Assembly (NCBI RefSeq): GCF_009848495.1
Contig: NZ_WWEP01000027.1
Location: forward strand, 1-64,000
Direction of reading: 5' to 3'
Length of the DNA: 64,000 nucleotides
DNA from: Flavobacterium sp. MK4S-17
GTDB taxonomy: Bacteria > Bacteroidota > Bacteroidia > Flavobacteriales > Flavobacteriaceae
Positions 42,808-52,586 of this stretch are shown piece by piece. The stretch's first letter is position 1. Every line of letters starts with the position of its first letter. A program made the translations under genes and the position numbers. Under the pieces are notes generated by a model. The model saw nothing but the letters and a program-made list of their open reading frames with translations. It had not been told where the DNA came from and searched no databases.

Positions 42808-43704
42808 ATGTCAAACATTAACCTAATAATTGAAGAACGCCCGGCAGATATAGGGAATTTTTTAGTAGGCAGGCTGCTACCCTTTCGGGAAAAGCGGACT
42901 GTTGGGCCCTTTGCCTTTATAGACCACATGGGCCCTGCTGCCTTGAGCGACAGCGAAAATGTAGATGTAGGCCCACACCCGCACATAGGGCTTTCAACCC
43001 TTACCTATCTTTTTGAAGGCAGTATAATGCACCGGGACAGCTTAGGCACTGCCATAGAAATTAAGCCAGGGCAGGTAAACTGGATGACAGCCGGAAAAGG
43101 CATTGTACATTCGGAAAGGACGCCGGATTATTTAAGACAATCGGATAAAATGCTGCATGGCCTGCAAATATGGGTAGCATTGCCCAAAGCGCTTGAACAG
43201 TGCGAACCCGCCTTTGCACATATTGAAGAGCACCAACTGCCTGCCTGGAAAATTGATGGTGCAGATGTGAAGCTTATAGCCGGCGAGGCTTTCGGTAAAA
43301 AGTCGCCTGTTCCTGTTTACAGCCCTTTATACTTTATAGAGATTAAAAGCACTACGAAACAGAAATTAAGTATAGGCAAAGACTTATATGGTGAAAGCGG
43401 ACTTTATATTTTAGAGGGAAGCATAGAAAGTGAAGGAACTACTTTTATGCCTAAACAACTTCTTGTAGCGAAAGATGCATCGCTTTGTGAGTTTACCGTG
43501 AATGAAAATACAACGGTTTACATATTTGGAGGCGAGCCATTTCCTGAACCCAGGCATATCTACTGGAATTTTGTATCAAGTTCAGCAGAATTGATTGAAG
43601 AGGCAAAGGAGCGATGGCTGAACCAGCAGTTTCCTAAAGTTCCGGGCGAAACAGGTTTTGTACCCCTGCCCGAACAAAACAATAATTTTAAATTAAAAAA
43701 ATAA
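42808..43704 (+). CDS. Pirin family protein
   Basis: 298 aa from ATG at 42,808; an upstream start would overlap the esterase gene. The bicupin core has GPHPHIGLSTLTYLFEGSIMHRDSLG and GKGIVHSE, which supply the three His and one Glu metal ligands of pirin. Bacterial pirins include quercetin dioxygenases. Here it sits in a row with other quinone/aromatic-handling genes. Confidence 0.94.
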   Translation: MSNINLIIEERPADIGNFLVGRLLPFREKRTVGPFAFIDHMGPAALSDSENVDVGPHPHIGLSTLTYLFEGSIMHRDSLGTAIEIKPGQVNWMTAGKGIVHSERTPDYLRQSDKMLHGLQIWVALPKALEQCEPAFAHIEEHQLPAWKIDGADVKLIAGEAFGKKSPVPVYSPLYFIEIKSTTKQKLSIGKDLYGESGLYILEGSIESEGTTFMPKQLLVAKDASLCEFTVNENTTVYIFGGEPFPEPRHIYWNFVSSSAELIEEAKERWLNQQFPKVPGETGFVPLPEQNNNFKLKK

Positions 43705-43707
43705 ACA

Positions 43708-43992
43708 ATGCATATAGAACATTTTGATGATGGCAAAAAAGGCCATTTTAAAGCAGTAGAAAATGGCCAGCAGGCAGGTATTATGACTTATGTTTGGGCC
43801 GGGGATGATAAATTTATAATTGAGCATACTATTGGAAACCCTGAGTTCAAGGGGCAGAATGTCGGTATGAAAATGCTTACGGAAGCTGTAGGGTATGCCC
43901 GGAACAAAAACCTTAAAATAATACCCTTATGCCCTTTTGCAAAGAAAATGTTTGATAAGCACCAGGATATAAATGATGTGCTTTCAAAATAG
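43708..43992 (+). CDS. GNAT (YjdJ-type) N-acetyltransferase
   Basis: 94 aa, the short GCN5-like type: HTIGNPEFKGQNVGMKMLTEAVGYARNKNLKIIPLCPFAKKMFDKH. The motif IIPLCPFAK is typical of this group. It starts 3 bp after the pirin stop. Substrate unknown. Confidence 0.92.
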   Translation: MHIEHFDDGKKGHFKAVENGQQAGIMTYVWAGDDKFIIEHTIGNPEFKGQNVGMKMLTEAVGYARNKNLKIIPLCPFAKKMFDKHQDINDVLSK

Positions 43993-44054
43993 TTTAGCAA
44001 AGTATTAAGCCTTTGTATTATATGCTTTCAATATCTTTAATATAAAAAAGTACA

Positions 44055-44489
44055 ATGATATTTCTGGTATTGATAAACAGTACAATATTTATATTACTTT
44101 CATTTTTGCATATATATTGGGCTTTGGGCGGCAACCGCGGAATGAGTGCCGTAATACCCTCGGTTTCAGAAAACCAGCGCTTTTACAAGCCTAATATATA
44201 TGCTACATTTTCCATTGGGGGGTTAATGGGGCTGTTTGCCCTTGTAACCATAGGCAACCTTAACATATTTATGCCCTATATACCTGTAAGCTACTTTCAG
44301 TATGCCACAATAGGTATTGGAGTTATTTTTATAATGAGGGCTGTAGGAGATTTTACGTATATAGGGTTCTTTAAAAAAGCAACTGGTACTGCTTTTGCCA
44401 AAAATGATACTCGGTACTATACGCCTTTATGTATTATTATTGCATTCATAAGCTTTGCCATAGCCGTTTTAGGAATGGTTCAGCTTTAA
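44055..44489 (+). CDS. DUF3995 membrane protein
   Basis: 144 aa, four membrane spans. SFLHIYWALGGNRGMSAVIPS near the start is the DUF3995 signature. Function unknown. It lies 62 bp after the GNAT gene and may be in the same operon. Confidence 0.87.
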   Translation: MIFLVLINSTIFILLSFLHIYWALGGNRGMSAVIPSVSENQRFYKPNIYATFSIGGLMGLFALVTIGNLNIFMPYIPVSYFQYATIGIGVIFIMRAVGDFTYIGFFKKATGTAFAKNDTRYYTPLCIIIAFISFAIAVLGMVQL

Positions 44490-44493
44490 ATAA

Positions 44494-44685
44494 TCAGGGC
44501 ATGGTGTGCATATTTGTGATGCTGTCGGTAATGGTGTTTACAGTATCCAGTTCCGTTGCCCTTACATCAACCGCACTTTCAGCATCCATCGTTCCCGGTT
44601 CAGGCATTTCAGTTTCTTTATTTTCCCTGCAGGAGTATAAAACAGATAATGATAGGGCAGCAACTGCCAGAAGTATTTTTTTCAT
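44494..44685 (-). CDS. Small lipoprotein
   Basis: 63 aa. Signal peptide with lipobox VLYSC-RE (Cys19); the mature part of about 45 residues is acidic and rich in Thr, Asp and Glu, without a recognised domain. It is convergent with DUF3995 (4 bp apart) and follows the glycosyltransferase gene on the minus strand. Confidence 0.75.
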   Translation of the reverse strand: MKKILLAVAALSLSVLYSCRENKETEMPEPGTMDAESAVDVRATELDTVNTITDSITNMHTMP

Positions 44686-44696
44686 AATTTACAAGT

Positions 44697-45809
44697 TTAT
44701 GCATTAATCGCTATTTTACGGCTTTCAATCAGGTCTATATAAAGATTGATGTAGCTGCCTGCCATTTTCTCCACAGTAAACTTTTTAGACCTTTCCAGTG
44801 CTTTTCTGGCCTTTTCTTCCCTAAAGGCATGGTCGGTTGTTAGCTTTTGTAAAACAGCTGCAGCTTCATCTGCACTTTCAGGATTAAAATAAACTGCCGC
44901 ATCGCCCCATATTTCCCTGAAAGTAGGAATGTCGCCCAAAGCAAGTGCGCAACCCGCTTTGGCAGCCTCAAGCACTGCAAGCCCGAAAGGTTCATATTTG
45001 GCAGGCATAACAAAAAGCGATGCTTTTTTCATATAATCCTGCAAAACTTTTGAGGGCAGCCTGCCCAGGTAATTTATATTTTTTGCTTCGTTATCTTCAT
45101 CCTCCTCAGGGCAGTTGTGGGTTCCGGCTATATAAACAGGCCAGTTTAAATCATCAGCAACATCCGTTAGCAAACAAATATTTTTAGCATCGTTAATTTT
45201 GCGCCCTGCGGTTAAAATTCCGGGTTCTTTTTCCGTTATACTAAACTCCGGCGTATCCCTGCCATTGTAAATAACTTCTTTGTGCTTATGTTTTAATACA
45301 GGATATATCTTCTCGGCATCTTTTAGTATGGCTGCTGTTGGCGCCACTATAACACATGCCGATGTAAGTGCTTCCTTTACCGCTTTCCTGTATCTCTTTA
45401 AATCATCGGGTGTAGAGGTTTTACCTGTTATAGCGCTCCAGCGTGTTTGAAGGCAAAAATGAAAAACACTCACAACAGGGCAATCCCAGTCGCCTGCCAC
45501 ATGCCCAAAAGTATTAAAATGAATTATATCAGGGTTTACTTTGCTGTACACAGAAGATATCCATTGCTTAGCCATACTGATATCCTCCCAGGGATTTTCC
45601 ATCCACTCCACCTTATAATTGCTCTCATAAAAGTTGATGCCTTTAAGCTGCTCCAACTGCTGCTGCTGCTCACTGTTAACCAGCGAACCCATAGCCATTA
45701 GGTGTATTTCCGTATCATAAAACTGGAGGGCTTTACACAAATCAATTGTATAATTCCAGATACCACCCACTGTAGCGGTTGTCATTAATATTTTTAAAGG
45801 CCCCTGCAT
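44697..45809 (-). CDS. Glycosyltransferase family 4 (GT-B)
   Basis: 370 aa. N-terminal Rossmann half with KILMTTATVGGIWNYTIDLCKAL. The C-terminal half has NYLGRLPSKVLQDYMKKASLFVMPAKYEPFGLAVLEAAKAGCALALGDIPTFREIWGDAA, with the E-x7-E motif that binds the nucleotide sugar. It transfers a sugar to an unknown acceptor. Alone in its neighbourhood. The 200 bp behind its start are AT-rich without a gene. Confidence 0.92.
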   Translation of the reverse strand: MQGPLKILMTTATVGGIWNYTIDLCKALQFYDTEIHLMAMGSLVNSEQQQQLEQLKGINFYESNYKVEWMENPWEDISMAKQWISSVYSKVNPDIIHFNTFGHVAGDWDCPVVSVFHFCLQTRWSAITGKTSTPDDLKRYRKAVKEALTSACVIVAPTAAILKDAEKIYPVLKHKHKEVIYNGRDTPEFSITEKEPGILTAGRKINDAKNICLLTDVADDLNWPVYIAGTHNCPEEDEDNEAKNINYLGRLPSKVLQDYMKKASLFVMPAKYEPFGLAVLEAAKAGCALALGDIPTFREIWGDAAVYFNPESADEAAAVLQKLTTDHAFREEKARKALERSKKFTVEKMAGSYINLYIDLIESRKIAINA

Positions 45810-46009
45810 AACAATGTATTTGTATAGGGTTTAAAATATGTAAGAAACCCGGAGGAAAACCTAACCCAAAAGATATTGAAGATTTCTATTTTTATATCCA
45901 CTATATTCAAATATATGAAACCATAATAATATTTTTACTAACTATTTTTTAATTTTTTCTTAAAATTATTTATTAACCACAGCAATTATATTACCTGTGG
46001 TTAATAACT

Positions 46010-47059
46010 TTACTGCTTGAGTGAAGCCATATCAATAACAAACCGATACTTTACATCGCTTCTTATCATCCTCTCATAGGCTTCATTAATATAATCCATA
46101 TCAATTATCTCTACTTCAGATACAATACCTTTTTCGGCACAAAAATCAAGCATTTCCTGTGTTTGCGCTATACCGCCAATAAGGCTGCCCATTATGCTGC
46201 GGCGTTTGCCTATAAGGCTGAATGCAGGTATTTGCGATGGCTCCGGCGGAACGCCTACAATAATCATGGTTCCATTCTTTCTTAACAGCCCCAGGTAATC
46301 ACTGTAGCTGTGCTTTGCAGAAACCGTATTAAGTATAAAATCAAAACTGTTCACTAGTGATGCCATAGCCTCTTTATCCGATGTCAGCACAAAGTGATGA
46401 GCGCCCAGTTTTTTTGCATCTGCCTCTTTAGAGGGAGAACCGCTAAGCATGGTAACTTCTGCCCCAAAAGCTACAGCAAATTTTACTGCCATGTGCCCAA
46501 GCCCGCCAAGTCCCAGCACTGCTACTTTATGGCCTTTGCCTACATTAAGGTGCTTTAGCGGGGAATAAGTGGTTATACCTGCGCAAAGCAAAGGCGCAAC
46601 ACCACTAAGCGGTAACTTTTCTGAAATGTGGAGCGCATATTTTTCGTCAACGCTTATGGTGGTAGAGTAGCCTCCGTAAGTAGGGGTTGTTGTACCCCTC
46701 TCATAACTATTATAGGTACCTGTCATTCCTTCCTCGCAATATTGCTCCTCGCCTTCAAGGCAGCTTGAACACTTGCGGCAGGAATCAACAAAACAGCCTA
46801 CTCCTGCAAGATCGCCTACTTTGAAGTTTTTTACATTGCTTCCCACATTTACCACACGTCCCACAATTTCATGGCCGGGTACCAATGGGTAAATTGCCGG
46901 GCCCCATTCACTCCTTGCAGTATGGATATCGGAATGGCAAACACCACTAAATAAAATATCAATCTGTATCTGGTCGGCACCCAAATCTTTCCTTTCAAAT
47001 TGAAAAGGCTTTAACGGGTTTTCGGCATCGTAGGCCGCATAAGCTTTTACCTGAATCAT
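46010..47059 (-). CDS. Zinc-dependent NAD(P) alcohol dehydrogenase
   Basis: 349 aa, medium-chain family, cinnamyl/YahK type. Catalytic zinc: SGVCHSDIHTARSEWG (Cys) and VPGHEIVGRV (His, Glu). Structural zinc: VDSCRKCSSCLEGEEQYCEEG (four Cys). Cofactor loop: VLGLGGLGHMAVKFAVAFGAEV. It reduces aldehydes, most likely with NADPH. The rhodanese lipoprotein gene lies 34 bp upstream on the same strand. Confidence 0.94.
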   Translation of the reverse strand: MIQVKAYAAYDAENPLKPFQFERKDLGADQIQIDILFSGVCHSDIHTARSEWGPAIYPLVPGHEIVGRVVNVGSNVKNFKVGDLAGVGCFVDSCRKCSSCLEGEEQYCEEGMTGTYNSYERGTTTPTYGGYSTTISVDEKYALHISEKLPLSGVAPLLCAGITTYSPLKHLNVGKGHKVAVLGLGGLGHMAVKFAVAFGAEVTMLSGSPSKEADAKKLGAHHFVLTSDKEAMASLVNSFDFILNTVSAKHSYSDYLGLLRKNGTMIIVGVPPEPSQIPAFSLIGKRRSIMGSLIGGIAQTQEMLDFCAEKGIVSEVEIIDMDYINEAYERMIRSDVKYRFVIDMASLKQ

Positions 47060-47093
47060 TATATTGTGTTTTTAGAGATTAAATATTAAAAGG

Positions 47094-47477
47094 TTATTCT
47101 ACGGGCAGCCCCGCCTCATTCCAGGCATCCATGCCACCATCAAGCTCAATTATTTTCTTAAAGCCTTTCTGCTCCATAATTTCTACTGCCTCGGCGCTTC
47201 TGCCCCCTGCTTTGCAATACACATATACCGGTACGTTTTTATCCAGTGTGTTTAATTGCTCTTCAAAATCCTTATCATAAATATGCAGGTTTTTAGCTCC
47301 TTTAATGTGTCCGCTTTTATATTCGCCGGGTGTGCGCACATCTATAACCTGCCCTTCATCAGTTTGTATCTTTTCCAAAAATTCTTTTGGCTGTGCCAGT
47401 TCTGTAGATTGTTTCTGCTGTGCCTGGCAGCCTGTTAAGGCTACCAGTAATAGTAACATTGCTGTTAATTTCTTCAT
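47094..47477 (-). CDS. Rhodanese-like lipoprotein
   Basis: 127 aa. Lipobox LLLVALTGC-QA; then a single rhodanese domain with IDVRTPGEYKSGHIKGAKNLHIY and active loop VYCKAGGRSAEAVEIM, Cys present. A periplasmic sulfur-transfer or sensing role is expected. It is divergent from hemN across a gap with an Fnr-type box. Confidence 0.92.
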   Translation of the reverse strand: MKKLTAMLLLLVALTGCQAQQKQSTELAQPKEFLEKIQTDEGQVIDVRTPGEYKSGHIKGAKNLHIYDKDFEEQLNTLDKNVPVYVYCKAGGRSAEAVEIMEQKGFKKIIELDGGMDAWNEAGLPVE

Positions 47478-47530
47478 ATGTAGTTTTTATAGATTACTGC
47501 TAAAATTAAAAAAAGCTACAAAGCAATCCT

Positions 47531-47544
47531 ATGACATTTATCAT
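47531..47544. promoter_or_regulatory. Crp/Fnr-type box before hemN
   Basis: ATGACATTTATCAT, an inverted repeat ATGACA-N2-TATCAT. It lies 22 bp before a perfect -7 element TAATTTTG (47,567-47,574), the same spacing as at the ccoS promoter. It is probably bound by the Fnr-like protein encoded at 57,712. Confidence 0.7.
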
Positions 47545-47595
47545 TTTTTGTTGGAAGATGGTGTAATAATTTTGGACATTGGAAATAATGATGTT

Positions 47596-48960
47596 ATGGA
47601 AAATTTAATGATTCAAAAATATAATGTGCCTGGCCCCAGGTATACCAGCTATCCTACAGTGCCTTACTGGGAAGATAAAGATTTTTCCTGTGGAGTTTGG
47701 CAGGATACACTACTTAAAGCTTTTAATGAAAGTAATACCACCGAAGGTATAAGCCTTTATATACACCTGCCTTTTTGCGAAAGTATGTGCACATTTTGCG
47801 GTTGCAATAAACGCATAACACGCAGGCACGAGGTAGAGGAAACGTATATTGGGGCCGTGCTTAAGGAATGGGATTTATATTGCGCCCTCCTCCCTGCAAA
47901 GCCAAGAATTAAAGAGCTTCATTTAGGAGGCGGTACCCCTACTTTTTTCAGTGCAGGCAATCTTGCTATCCTGATAAACGGTATCATGGAAAAAGCTGAA
48001 AAAGCAAATGGCTATGAATTTAGCTTTGAAGGGCATCCTAATAATACCACAAGGGCACATTTGCAGACATTGTATAACCTTGGTTTCAGGAGGGTGAGTT
48101 TTGGCGTGCAGGATTACAGCGAAAAAGTACAGATTGCCATTAACCGAATACAGCCTTTCCACAACGTGGCAAAAGTTACATTCTGGGCACGGGAAATAGG
48201 TTATACTTCCATTAGCCATGACCTTGTTTTCGGCCTTCCGTTTCAAACAGTGGCCAATGTTACCGATACCATTGAAAAAACAAAATCGCTGAGCCCGGAC
48301 AGGATATCTTTTTACAGCTATGCGCATGTACCCTGGATAAAAGGCAACGGGCAGCGTGGTTTTGACGAAAGCAACCTGCCTAAAGATGAAGAAAAAAGAA
48401 AATTATATGAAACTGGAAAAAACCTGCTTGCGGAAAAAGGTTACCATGAAATAGGCATGGATCATTTTGCGCTGGAAACCGACTCTATGCATTCTGCATT
48501 TAAAAACGGCACACTGCACCGTAACTTCATGGGGTATAGTGCATCTAAAACACAGGTGATGATTGGGCTGGGTGTGTCCTCTATCAGCGATAGCTGGTAT
48601 AGCTTTGCGCAAAATGAGAAAAACCTTGAAGAGTATTACAGGCTACTGGAACAGGAAATGTTACCGGTATTCAGGGGGCATTTGCTTACTGAAGAAGACC
48701 TCATCATTCGAAAACACATATTGAACCTGATGTGTTGTTTTAAAACATCATGGAAAGACGACAAACTGAAATTTGCAGAACTACCTGAAATTTTAACCAG
48801 CCTTTATGAAATGGAAAAAGACGGGTTACTGAAATTGTCAGATTATGAAATTGAAGTTACTGAGAAAGGAAAAGCTTTTGTAAGGAATATTTGCATGGCC
48901 TTTGACCTCAGGCTGAAGCGAAAAGCACCGGAAACCAAACTTTTTTCGATGACGGTTTAA
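47596..48960 (+). CDS. hemN: Oxygen-independent coproporphyrinogen III oxidase
   Basis: 454 aa from ATG at 47,596 (MENLMIQKYNVPGPRYTSYPTVPYW). The frame is open far upstream, but that part crosses the rhodanese gene, the Fnr box and the -7 element. The radical-SAM motif is CESMCTFCGC (C-x3-C-x2-C plus the fourth Cys), then LGGGTPTFF and SFEGHPNNTT. It makes protoporphyrinogen IX without oxygen. Its neighbours build the haem-rich cbb3 oxidase, and the shared Fnr box fits low-oxygen control. Confidence 0.96.
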   Translation: MENLMIQKYNVPGPRYTSYPTVPYWEDKDFSCGVWQDTLLKAFNESNTTEGISLYIHLPFCESMCTFCGCNKRITRRHEVEETYIGAVLKEWDLYCALLPAKPRIKELHLGGGTPTFFSAGNLAILINGIMEKAEKANGYEFSFEGHPNNTTRAHLQTLYNLGFRRVSFGVQDYSEKVQIAINRIQPFHNVAKVTFWAREIGYTSISHDLVFGLPFQTVANVTDTIEKTKSLSPDRISFYSYAHVPWIKGNGQRGFDESNLPKDEEKRKLYETGKNLLAEKGYHEIGMDHFALETDSMHSAFKNGTLHRNFMGYSASKTQVMIGLGVSSISDSWYSFAQNEKNLEEYYRLLEQEMLPVFRGHLLTEEDLIIRKHILNLMCCFKTSWKDDKLKFAELPEILTSLYEMEKDGLLKLSDYEIEVTEKGKAFVRNICMAFDLRLKRKAPETKLFSMTV

Positions 48961-48966
48961 TAATAA

Positions 48967-48997
48967 AAAAGGACAGCTGATTTAGCTGCCCTTTTTT
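48967..48997. terminator. Terminator shared by hemN and the SafE-like gene
   Basis: Imperfect hairpin AAAAGGACAGCT / AGCTGCCCTTTT with a 5-base loop between convergent genes; A and T runs on both sides allow use in both directions. Confidence 0.75.
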
Positions 48998-49000
48998 ATA

Positions 49001-49714
49001 TCAGTGATTTATTAAGCCACAATCGGGGCTGCTTTGCACAAAAAGGCTTGCATTTGCCGGTGAAATAAAGGGTATGCCCAAGCCGAGGCCGCGCATTATA
49101 AAAAGCATACCTATAAAAACGGTTACATAAGGCACTACCCTTGTAAACATCCTCCGGGATGAATTCCCTAAGAACCCTGTTGCATAAACTACTATACTCA
49201 TTAACGGTATAGTGCCTGTACCGTATAAAACCATATATAAAACCCCAAGCTGTACATTTTGCATGGCTATGGCACCAAATAATGCGGCATATACCAGCCC
49301 GCAGGGTAAAAACCCGTTGAAAAGCCCGGCGGTATATAAGGCTGCATTTCCTTTTTTCCTTAACCTGCTTCCAAGGCCTGCTTTTACTTTAGATATCAAC
49401 CTGTAAACAGGCTTGGAAAAGTTATATTTTGCAAAAACTCTTTCAGGCACCATTACTATTATAATCATAATTATACCAGCCAGTATGGAAAGCTGCTGCT
49501 GCATCCCGGCCAGGTAAAACCCTTTGCCCAGCATGCCAAACACTGCACCAAGAATGCCATAGGCAGTAAGCCTGCCTGAATGGTATAAAAGTACCTGTAT
49601 GGCCTTTTGAGCCGGATTATTCCTGCTTAAAGGCAGCATCATGGCAATAGGCCCGCACATGCCTATGCAGTGCAGGCTGGAAACCAATCCTAAAAGTAAT
49701 GCAGAATACAGCAT
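49001..49714 (-). CDS. Sulfite exporter TauE/SafE-like membrane protein of the cbb3 locus
   Basis: 237 aa, about six membrane spans, with SLHCIGMCGPIAMMLPL near the start (Cys-x-x-x-Cys in the first span, typical of this group) and NGFLPCGLVYAALFGAIA. Relatives beside cbb3 genes are thought to help copper or haem-protein maturation. Last gene of the ccoS-ccoN-Q-P-G-H run. Confidence 0.9.
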   Translation of the reverse strand: MLYSALLLGLVSSLHCIGMCGPIAMMLPLSRNNPAQKAIQVLLYHSGRLTAYGILGAVFGMLGKGFYLAGMQQQLSILAGIIMIIIVMVPERVFAKYNFSKPVYRLISKVKAGLGSRLRKKGNAALYTAGLFNGFLPCGLVYAALFGAIAMQNVQLGVLYMVLYGTGTIPLMSIVVYATGFLGNSSRRMFTRVVPYVTVFIGMLFIMRGLGLGIPFISPANASLFVQSSPDCGLINH

Positions 49715-49723
49715 TATAAACCT

Positions 49724-50176
49724 TTATAAGTTTAGCATTTCTTTATTAATATAGCCCTTGCCCTGGTATTCCCAGTCAATGGTAATGTCCCAGCGGCCGC
49801 CTGCCAGGCTGCTTTTAGGTATGAGCAGATAGGGTTGGGATAATGAAATGGGCATTTCAAAATCCAGCGCCTGGTTAGACGGCCTGTATAGGGACACTTT
49901 CCCGCTAATTTGTTTTACATCAAAACCTTCGGGAAATAGTATTTTTATCTCCTCTTGGTTATTTTCAATCTTTACCTTATCCTGTAACAATGCAGCATTC
50001 TGCTCTTTGTCGAGCTGGGCCTGCAATATCCTCTCCTGCTTGTAATATTCATCTATAACAAGCTCATTATCATATTTGTGGTCTGACTGTACTTTTATAA
50101 CAAAATAAAGTATGAACCCCATGAAAAACAGGAATGCCAATACAATTCCCGCTCCCCAGTTAAATTTTATTTTCAT
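49724..50176 (-). CDS. ccoH: FixH/CcoH family protein
   Basis: 150 aa, one N-terminal membrane span (GIVLAFLFFMGFILYFVIKV) and a periplasmic domain. It is the assembly factor that sits with cbb3 oxidase and CcoI. Gap of 11 bp to ccoG. Confidence 0.92.
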   Translation of the reverse strand: MKIKFNWGAGIVLAFLFFMGFILYFVIKVQSDHKYDNELVIDEYYKQERILQAQLDKEQNAALLQDKVKIENNQEEIKILFPEGFDVKQISGKVSLYRPSNQALDFEMPISLSQPYLLIPKSSLAGGRWDITIDWEYQGKGYINKEMLNL

Positions 50177-50187
50177 AATAATATGCT

Positions 50188-51597
50188 TTAGTTAAAACTA
50201 CGAGGGCCTAAAAAGTTGGTGGTTTCCGTTTCAATAAGCCTTTCTCCATCATACACTTCAAGGGTTATTTTTGTTTTATCTCCTTTAAGAAAAGCAGGAT
50301 TTATTTCTACAAACAATGTGCCCTGAGCCATGCCTTCCTTAGGTACCTTAAACCTGGCTTTGCCTACTATTTTTACGTTACCTTGTGGTTTTACCAGTTT
50401 AAAATATACATCATTAAACTGTTTGGTAGTTTTGTTTACTACCTTATAAGTAAAAACATTACTTATATTATCCCCTTTGTGCTGGTACAGCTGCCCCGGC
50501 AGCCTTAAAACAGTTGCCTCAACATCATTGCGCAAAAACAGCATTCCGGTAAAAACCCCCAACAGTATTACCAATACGGCTGTATATCCTTTCATCCTTG
50601 CGGTAAAGGCGAATTTTTCCTTTTTGGTTATTTCATCTTCACTGGCATAACGTATAAGCCCTTTAGGAAAACCAACCTTGTCCATTACTGTATTGCACTC
50701 ATCAATACAAGCTGTACAATTGGTACATTCCAGTTGCGTCCCGTTCCTTATATCAATACCCGTTGGGCATACATGCACACAAAGCTTGCAGTCTATACAA
50801 TCACCCTTACCGGAAAGTAGGCGGTCTTCATTTTTTACAATCCTGCCACGCCCCGCAATCCGCTCTCCCCTTTCATGGTCGTAGGCTACTATAATGGATT
50901 TATTATCTAGTAATACTCCCTGAAGCCTGCCGTAAGGACAGGCAATGATGCATACCTGCTCCCTGAACCATGCAAATACAAAGTAGAAAACCGCAGTAAA
51001 AATCAGCAGGGCAATAAGGTTGCCTAAATGCGCTGCTGGCCCGTCCTGAACCATTTGTATAAGTTTATCGCTGCCCACAAGGTAAGCCAGGAATATATTG
51101 GCTATTGCAAAAGATATTATAAAGAATATAAACCATTTTAAAAGCCTTTTCCTGATTTTTTCAGCATTCCACTCCATTTTATCGAGTTTCATCTGAGCCG
51201 GCCTATCGCCATCAATCCAATATTCTATGCGCCTGAAAACCATTTCCATAAAAATGGTTTGGGGGCAAACCCACCCGCAAAACAGGCGGCCAAAAGCAAC
51301 AGTAAAAAGTGCCACAAACACTACCCCTATTATCATGGAGATAACAAACAGGTGAAAATCCTGCGGCCAGAAAGGGAAACCAAATATATTGAACCTGCGC
51401 TCCAGCACATTGAACATTAAAAACTGGTTGCCGTTTATTTTTATAAATGGGGCTATGAAAAGGAAAGCCAATAGGAAATAACTCACTATTTTCCGTTTCT
51501 CATAGAACTTGCCGGACGGTTTTTTTGGATAGACCCATGACCTTTTCCCTTCATCATTTATCGTCCCTATTTTGTCGCGAAACCCCTCGTCCATCAT
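50188..51597 (-). CDS. ccoG: Cytochrome c oxidase accessory protein CcoG
   Basis: 469 aa membrane iron-sulfur protein. Polyferredoxin-type CGWVCPQTIFMEMVFRRIEYWIDG, then two 4Fe-4S motifs CIDCKLCVHVCPTG and CTNCTACIDEC. The C-terminal Ig-like domain is periplasmic. CcoG is known to reduce Cu(II) to Cu(I) for cbb3 assembly. Confidence 0.96.
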   Translation of the reverse strand: MMDEGFRDKIGTINDEGKRSWVYPKKPSGKFYEKRKIVSYFLLAFLFIAPFIKINGNQFLMFNVLERRFNIFGFPFWPQDFHLFVISMIIGVVFVALFTVAFGRLFCGWVCPQTIFMEMVFRRIEYWIDGDRPAQMKLDKMEWNAEKIRKRLLKWFIFFIISFAIANIFLAYLVGSDKLIQMVQDGPAAHLGNLIALLIFTAVFYFVFAWFREQVCIIACPYGRLQGVLLDNKSIIVAYDHERGERIAGRGRIVKNEDRLLSGKGDCIDCKLCVHVCPTGIDIRNGTQLECTNCTACIDECNTVMDKVGFPKGLIRYASEDEITKKEKFAFTARMKGYTAVLVILLGVFTGMLFLRNDVEATVLRLPGQLYQHKGDNISNVFTYKVVNKTTKQFNDVYFKLVKPQGNVKIVGKARFKVPKEGMAQGTLFVEINPAFLKGDKTKITLEVYDGERLIETETTNFLGPRSFN

Positions 51598-51611
51598 TTT
51601 AAATTTTAAAT

Positions 51612-52565
51612 TTATTTTGCCGCTTCAGAAGCCTGCCCGACATCATTACCTGCGGTTTGTTCGGCCGTGCCTGCATCGGCTCCTGCATTATCATCTTTCC
51701 AAACCTCACCATCCGGTGCTTTAGGATCCGGCGGATTAGTACCCTGTAATGAAAGCACATAACTTGCTACCATCTGAATTTCAGAAGGTTTTAATGTACC
51801 TTTCCAGGCTACCATACCTTTACCGTCGCGCCCTCCCTCGTTAATTGTATGGAAAACATTTTTAATGCCGCCACCCAGTATCCAGAATTCATCTGTAAGG
51901 TTAGGGCCGATTGCACCACCACCGTCTGCCCTGTGGCAGGCTGCACAGTTGGTTTCAAAAATTGTTTTCCCCTGTGCAAGTTCGCCGGCATCTGTCAGCA
52001 GTGTAACTGTGTTGGCATCAATAAGGTCTTTGGCTGTTTTTTTGTATTCTTCCACAGCAAGCCTCGCTTCTGCCATTTCTGCCTCAAATTCCTCTTTCTG
52101 GTTATAATCGCCTGCTATGTGGAACCTTACAAGGTAAATAACACCAAACAGTATAGTTGCGTAAAAAAGGTAAACCCACCATGGCGGCAATACATTATCC
52201 AGTTCCTTAATGCCATCATAATCATGATTCATCATTATTTCGCCTTCCTGCTCAATAGGTTTTGATTTGCCGAAAAACGTTTTAAGTTTTTTAAACCATT
52301 TACTATCCTTAAGGTTTACAGCTTCTGCCGCTGCAAGCCTGGCTTTCTGTTCTTCTGTAAGCATGGCATAGGTAACCCTGTCTATAGCACTGATAACAAT
52401 TTCTATAGCTATTTGCAGGAACAGGAATACAAACAGGAATACCGATACCAAAGGATATTTTAAAAATGCCGGCCTGTCGCCTGAATCAATAAAGTATTCC
52501 AATGCCATGAAAACCAAGGCAAAAAGTATGGGAACCCTTACATATACCGGAATTAACTTTTTCAT
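51612..52565 (-). CDS. ccoP: cbb3 oxidase subunit CcoP (cytochrome c)
   Basis: 317 aa. N-terminal spans, then the CcoP N-domain LDNVLPPWWVYLFYATILFGVIYLVRF, and one haem c motif NCAACHRADGGGAIGPNL. Proteobacterial CcoP has two haem sites; only one CxxCH is present here, as is usual in Bacteroidota. The tail is rich in Ala, Asp and Gly. Electron-entry subunit of the terminal oxidase. Confidence 0.95.
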   Translation of the reverse strand: MKKLIPVYVRVPILFALVFMALEYFIDSGDRPAFLKYPLVSVFLFVFLFLQIAIEIVISAIDRVTYAMLTEEQKARLAAAEAVNLKDSKWFKKLKTFFGKSKPIEQEGEIMMNHDYDGIKELDNVLPPWWVYLFYATILFGVIYLVRFHIAGDYNQKEEFEAEMAEARLAVEEYKKTAKDLIDANTVTLLTDAGELAQGKTIFETNCAACHRADGGGAIGPNLTDEFWILGGGIKNVFHTINEGGRDGKGMVAWKGTLKPSEIQMVASYVLSLQGTNPPDPKAPDGEVWKDDNAGADAGTAEQTAGNDVGQASEAAK

Positions 52566-52586
52566 AATTACTACTTTTAAATTTGG

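Noticed and set aside
47305..48960. Long 551-aa version of HemN
   Set aside because: The extra N-terminus is antisense to the rhodanese gene and crosses the Fnr box and -7 element; HemN family length and start fit 47,596.
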